From positions 1-8,404 of the forward strand of contig CAYJBP010000104.1 of NCBI GenBank assembly GCA_964368605.1: 8,404 nucleotides of DNA. Direction: 5' to 3'. Numbering within the stretch: the first letter of the stretch is position 1; every line of letters starts with the position of its first letter. Below the pieces are notes generated by a model, which worked only from the letters and a program-made list of their open reading frames with translations, searched no databases and was not told where the DNA came from. The translations under genes and the position numbers were made by a program. Origin of the DNA: CAYJBP01 sp964368605. Its GTDB lineage: Bacteria; Bacillota; Dehalobacteriia; UBA4068. Below, piece after piece: positions 6,130 through 8,404 of this stretch.

Positions 6130-7026
6130 GTGAAATATTTAGTTATTGGTGCAGGCGGCACAGGTGCTTGTATAGCAGGCTATTTAGCTAAAATAGGCAA
6201 AGATGTAACCCTAATTGCCCGTAATCGGCATCTGGAGGCTATTAAAAAAGAGGGATTGATTATTAAGCGCCCACATGATACTTTAAATATAAGCCTTAAG
6301 GTGCAAAATGAGCAAGAATATACTGATAAGGCCGATATCATCTTTATTTGTGTTAAATACTATTCGCTGGCAGAAATCTATGATTTAACCCTTAAGGCCG
6401 CCCATGCCGATACGATAATTATACCGGTGCTAAATGTTTATGGTAGCGGCGAAAAAATGGCCGCCGACCTAAAGCGGGAGGTTTTAAATGGTTGTATTTA
6501 TATAGATGCCGCCATCGAGGATTATGGGATTATCAAGCAAAGCGGCAACATTTTTAGGGTAGTATATGGCCGCTTAGATGGCGATATCAGCTCCCCTGCC
6601 CTTAATCAAGTAAAGGCTGATTTAGAAGCAGCCGCAATTGATGTAATCTTCTCGGCCGATATCAAAAAGGATACTATGCAAAAGTTTGCTTTTATCTCGC
6701 CGATGGCCTCGGTAGGTGCTTATCATCAAGCCACTATTGCCGATATCAAAAAAGAAGGGCCGGTGCGGCAAGACTTTATCAATGCCACGCAGGAGATTAT
6801 TAACCTAACCAAAGCTATGGCTATTGAAATTGCCCCCGACACAATCGAGGCCAATTTGAAAATTATCGCTAATTTAGCCGATTATGTAACAGCCTCTATG
6901 CAAAAAGACCTGGAAAAAGGCGGCCAAAGCGAAATCGACGGCCTATTATTCCAAGTAGTACGCTGGGGCGAGCAATATGGGGTAGATATTCCCACTTATT
7001 GCAAACTAGCCCAAAAGTGGTCATAA
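6130..7026 (+). CDS. panE: Ketopantoate reductase family protein (2-dehydropantoate 2-reductase-like)
   Basis: If the family role holds, this cytoplasmic enzyme uses NADPH to reduce 2-dehydropantoate to pantoate for pantothenate and coenzyme A synthesis. The N-terminal Rossmann fold opens with GAGGTG (7-12) for the cofactor. The family Lys of the CVKYY strand is K76, the catalytic Lys is K185 (MQKFAFISP), and the C-terminal helix has S256 and E268 in the SMQKD...SEID pattern. The 298 residues fit the ApbA/PanE family. The usual N-G pair after the Rossmann sheet is altered: N102 is kept but is followed by Val (LNVYGSGE). Many genomes carry PanE-like paralogues of unknown substrate, and no panB, panC or panD is nearby, so the family is secure but the exact reaction is less so. 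GTG is the start, with AAGGAGG 8 bases upstream. It is the last gene of an ftsH-panE operon and ends at a strong terminator. Confidence 0.88.
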   Translation: MKYLVIGAGGTGACIAGYLAKIGKDVTLIARNRHLEAIKKEGLIIKRPHDTLNISLKVQNEQEYTDKADIIFICVKYYSLAEIYDLTLKAAHADTIIIPVLNVYGSGEKMAADLKREVLNGCIYIDAAIEDYGIIKQSGNIFRVVYGRLDGDISSPALNQVKADLEAAAIDVIFSADIKKDTMQKFAFISPMASVGAYHQATIADIKKEGPVRQDFINATQEIINLTKAMAIEIAPDTIEANLKIIANLADYVTASMQKDLEKGGQSEIDGLLFQVVRWGEQYGVDIPTYCKLAQKWS

Positions 7027-7031
7027 TTAAT

Positions 7032-7068
7032 AAAAAACCATCTGCAACAAATGCAGATGGTTTTTTTT
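7032..7068 (+). terminator. Intrinsic terminator after panE
   Basis: ACCATCTGCA (7037-7046) and TGCAGATGGT (7052-7061) pair perfectly around the loop ACAAA, and the flanking A run and T run extend the stem. Eight T residues occupy 7061-7068. It starts 6 bases after the panE stop and could work in both directions. Confidence 0.96.
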
Positions 7069-7090
7069 GTTTAGTTACTGGCAAAATTCG

Positions 7091-7124
7091 ACAAGTTTCT
7101 TCCTATTATAATACACAAGTTTCT
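7091..7124. repeat. 10-base direct repeat around an AT palindrome
   Basis: ACAAGTTTCT occurs at 7091-7100 and again at 7115-7124, 24 bases start to start, with the palindrome TATTATAATA (7104-7113) between them. A tandem half-site operator is possible, but no clear promoter or gene start can be tied to it. Confidence 0.4.
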
Positions 7125-7354
7125 ATTAAGTAATCTCGCCCTAATCTTCATCGATGGTTTGCTCTATATATACAAATTTTAAATCACTTGCCTTGTTAAT
7201 TTTTTCAAAAATTTGGACGCCATAGCCTTTATTATTTAAGCTATTGATATTGTCACAAATAATAGCAAAAAGCATTAAGCGTATCAATATTTGGCGGCGG
7301 CAGCCAAAACAGTTTTTAGCGATGGCCAATTTTATTACTTTACTTACTTGTAAG

Positions 7355-7381
7355 TTGACGCAAAAAGTGTTACAATATAAT
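7355..7381 (+). promoter_or_regulatory. Promoter-like element of the structured leader
   Basis: TTGACG (7355-7360, 5/6) is followed after 15 bases by a perfect TATAAT (7376-7381). The spacer is short for a sigma-A promoter, which lowers confidence or suggests help from a regulator. Transcription would start near 7388, immediately before the hairpin series. Confidence 0.5.
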
Positions 7382-7387
7382 TAGGCT

Positions 7388-7518
7388 GAAGCAAAAACAT
7401 ATTTTTTGCGGCCTATATAATATGCTTACCAAAAACAGCAAAGAATATTGCTGTTTTTAGCCAATTATGCAAAAAGAGTAAGCCTTAGCCATCCATAGCT
7501 TAAAATAATTGGCTTTTT
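7388..7518 (+). ncRNA. Candidate structured leader or small RNA upstream of the response regulator
   Basis: Three hairpins follow the promoter-like element. The first is GCAAAAA (7391-7397) with TTTTTGC (7403-7409). The second is an 11-bp perfect stem, AAAAACAGCAA (7431-7441) with TTGCTGTTTTT (7448-7458), around a 6-base loop. The third pairs AGCCAATTAT (7459-7468) with ATAATTGGCT (7505-7514), encloses a smaller TAAGC/GCTTA stem, and ends in TTTTT (7514-7518) like a weak terminator. A GCAAAAA copy at 7469-7475 could compete for the TTTTTGC and TTTTTG segments, allowing alternative folds. A 12-codon frame (ATG at 7422, stop 7458-7460) exactly spans hairpin two but lacks a ribosome site. The stems are seen directly; the roles are inference. 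No known riboswitch or RNA family was recognised. Confidence 0.4.
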
Positions 7519-7538
7519 GGGCAAGCAATTAATAATAT
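7509..7538 (+). promoter_or_regulatory. Second candidate promoter, close to the response regulator
   Basis: TTGGCT (7509-7514) and TAATAT (7533-7538) are 18 bases apart, each matching 4 of 6 consensus bases. Transcription would start near 7545, about 33 bases before the ATG. If real, it would bypass the structured leader. Its -35 overlaps the right arm of the third hairpin. Confidence 0.3.
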
Positions 7539-7577
7539 CAAATAGGCAAGCTAATCATGCCGGAAAGAGATAAAATA

Positions 7578-8246
7578 ATGGCAACTATTTTATTAGTAGA
7601 AGATGATGTTAATATAGTTTATATCAATAGAGCTGTGCTTGTTGACGAGGGTTATACGGTATATTCTGCCTTAACAGCTAGCGATTGCCAAAAAATATTG
7701 GCTGCCCATACTATTGATTTAGTTGTTATGGATATTAATTTACCCGATGGTAATGGCATAGATTTATGCCGCAGCATTAGGCATAATTATAATTTGCCAA
7801 TTCTATTTTTAACGGCTTTGGACGAAAATAGTGATATTATTAAGGGGCTGGATGCAGGCGCTTATGATTATCTGACCAAGCCTTATGATTTAGGGGTATT
7901 TTTAGCCCGCATCAAGACCAGATTGCGCGATTTACAACCCAATTTGACTACAACCCTAAGCATCGATAAATTGCATTTAGAGATGATTGCCAGCAAGGCC
8001 TTTTTTGATGGCGAGGATTTACTATTAACTAAGCATGAGTTTTTTCTTTTATGGCTTTTGATTGAAAAAAGAGGCCAAACTATTGGCCGAGATGAATTAG
8101 TTACTAAGATTTGGGGCTGCTCTGAAAGCAGTAATTATAATGCTTTGAGGGTTTTAGTATCTCGGGTTAAAATTAAATTAGCCAATATTGGGGCACCTTT
8201 TGAGATTATAACTAAAAGAAGTACAGGTTATATGCTGCAAGCTTGA
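7578..8246 (+). CDS. OmpR/PhoB-family two-component response regulator
   Basis: This is a DNA-binding transcription regulator expected to be switched by phosphorylation of an Asp by a partner histidine kinase. The receiver domain (about 2-115) has the acidic pocket E8-D9-D10, the phosphoacceptor D52 (VMDINLPDGNG), the switch residues T79 and Y98, and the invariant K101 (LTKP). A winged-helix output domain follows (about 126-222), with a likely recognition helix NALRVLVSRVKIKL (188-201). At 222 residues the length is typical. The ATG at 7578 is chosen because GGAAAGAG (7562-7569) lies 8 bases upstream and MATILLVEDD is a normal receiver start; an in-frame ATG at 7557 would add seven residues but has no good ribosome site. 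No kinase gene lies next to it within the window and a terminator follows directly, so it appears monocistronic. Its target genes cannot be told from sequence. Confidence 0.95.
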   Translation: MATILLVEDDVNIVYINRAVLVDEGYTVYSALTASDCQKILAAHTIDLVVMDINLPDGNGIDLCRSIRHNYNLPILFLTALDENSDIIKGLDAGAYDYLTKPYDLGVFLARIKTRLRDLQPNLTTTLSIDKLHLEMIASKAFFDGEDLLLTKHEFFLLWLLIEKRGQTIGRDELVTKIWGCSESSNYNALRVLVSRVKIKLANIGAPFEIITKRSTGYMLQA

Positions 8247-8264
8247 TTTGAGTTTTTGATATCT

Positions 8265-8308
8265 AAAAAAAGATGCTTTGACAAGTTTTGTCAAAGCATC
8301 TTTTTTTT
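8265..8308 (+). terminator. Strong intrinsic terminator after the response regulator
   Basis: GATGCTTTGACA (8272-8283) and TGTCAAAGCATC (8289-8300) pair perfectly, with the A run before and T run after extending the stem to about 20 bp. Eight T residues (8301-8308) follow. It begins 18 bases after the stop, and its symmetry suggests it could also stop transcription from the other side. Confidence 0.96.
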
Positions 8309-8404
8309 GTTCTTTGTTGCCTGTTGTTTGCTGGGTTGTAGGTTATTTACATTTATTGGCGGATATTTTTGTTTGTTTTGTTTCTTGGGTTGTAAATTTT
8401 TTTG
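8309..8404. other. T/G-skewed tail without a recognised gene
   Basis: By hand count only about 10 A and 7 C occur in these 96 bases, so the plus strand is almost entirely T and G. TGGGTTGTA occurs twice (8332-8340 and 8386-8394). A minus-strand frame is open from the window edge and runs through the terminator stem to a stop at about 8263, but it is a low-complexity Lys/Gln/Asn stretch and is not called as a gene. Confidence 0.4.

Larger units (their letters stand above)
7073..7577. other. Long non-coding spacer before the response regulator
   Basis: I find no convincing protein gene in these roughly 500 bases. A 62-codon minus-strand reading frame (7141-7329) has only a TTG start, no ribosome site and no recognisable domain. 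What is visible: a 10-base direct repeat (7091-7124), a TTTGGC/GCCAAA hairpin (7290-7308), an imperfect duplication (7303-7332 against 7428-7468), a promoter-like element (7355-7381), a series of hairpins (7391-7518) and a second promoter-like element (7509-7538). The layout suggests regulatory or small-RNA content. Confidence 0.6.

Noticed and set aside
6896..7084. Minus-strand open frame across the panE end
   Set aside because: It runs through the panE terminator hairpin and panE coding sequence and has no ribosome site.
7141..7329. 62-codon minus-strand reading frame
   Set aside because: It relies on a TTG start without a ribosome site, has no recognisable domain or clear signal peptide, and lies in a spacer full of repeats and hairpins. 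A small real gene cannot be fully excluded.
7557..7577. Upstream ATG for the response regulator
   Set aside because: It lacks a good ribosome site, whereas GGAAAGAG is well placed for the ATG at 7578, which gives the usual receiver-domain start.
8262..8404. Partial minus-strand gene entering from the right edge
   Set aside because: The frame is open but low-complexity, rich in Lys, Gln and Asn, and reads through the terminator stem; one edge-truncated frame in skewed sequence is not enough evidence.

Overview
The window looks like chromosomal DNA of a low-GC, Gram-positive-type bacterium (Bacillota), most likely an anaerobic Clostridia relative. Reasons: AT-rich spacers, strong AGGAGG-type ribosome sites, TTG and GTG starts used as well as ATG, a Cys-lipidated substrate-binding protein with a long acidic linker, and a cysteine-rich cytoplasmic peptidase. 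The lineage is inferred from style and protein flavour, not from a marker gene. No phage, transposon, CRISPR or rRNA/tRNA sequence was recognised.

Layout. (1) 35-2904, minus strand: an M24 Xaa-Pro-type peptidase followed, after a 77-base spacer with a hairpin, by an oligopeptide-binding lipoprotein. (2) 2905-3098: a divergent spacer with a near-perfect 21-base palindrome, a second inverted repeat and candidate promoters. (3) 3099-4049, plus strand: an OppF-type ATPase closed by a strong intrinsic terminator. (4) 4107-6126: a promoter region and an FtsH-family membrane AAA+ protease. (5) 6130-7026: a ketopantoate-reductase-family protein whose GTG start lies 3 bases after the ftsH stop, closed by a very clean terminator. 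(6) 7073-7577: about 500 bases without a convincing gene, holding repeats, a promoter and a run of hairpins that may be a small RNA or a regulatory leader. (7) 7578-8246: an OmpR-type response regulator followed at once by a terminator. (8) 8309-8404: a T/G-skewed tail without a recognised gene.

How they may work together. The binding protein, the peptidase and OppF make a coherent peptide-uptake-and-digestion theme: peptides are captured outside, imported using ATP, and X-Pro bonds are cleaved inside. The permeases and the partner ATPase OppD are absent from the window, so the transporter is split or shares parts encoded elsewhere. FtsH and the PanE-like reductase are probably co-transcribed, with no obvious biochemical link. 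The response regulator has no histidine kinase on the visible side.

Most of the coding content is ordinary. The least explained parts are the structured leader ahead of the response regulator (7355-7518), the palindromes in the opp-type divergent spacer, the split transporter layout, and a GC-rich patch inside oppF.
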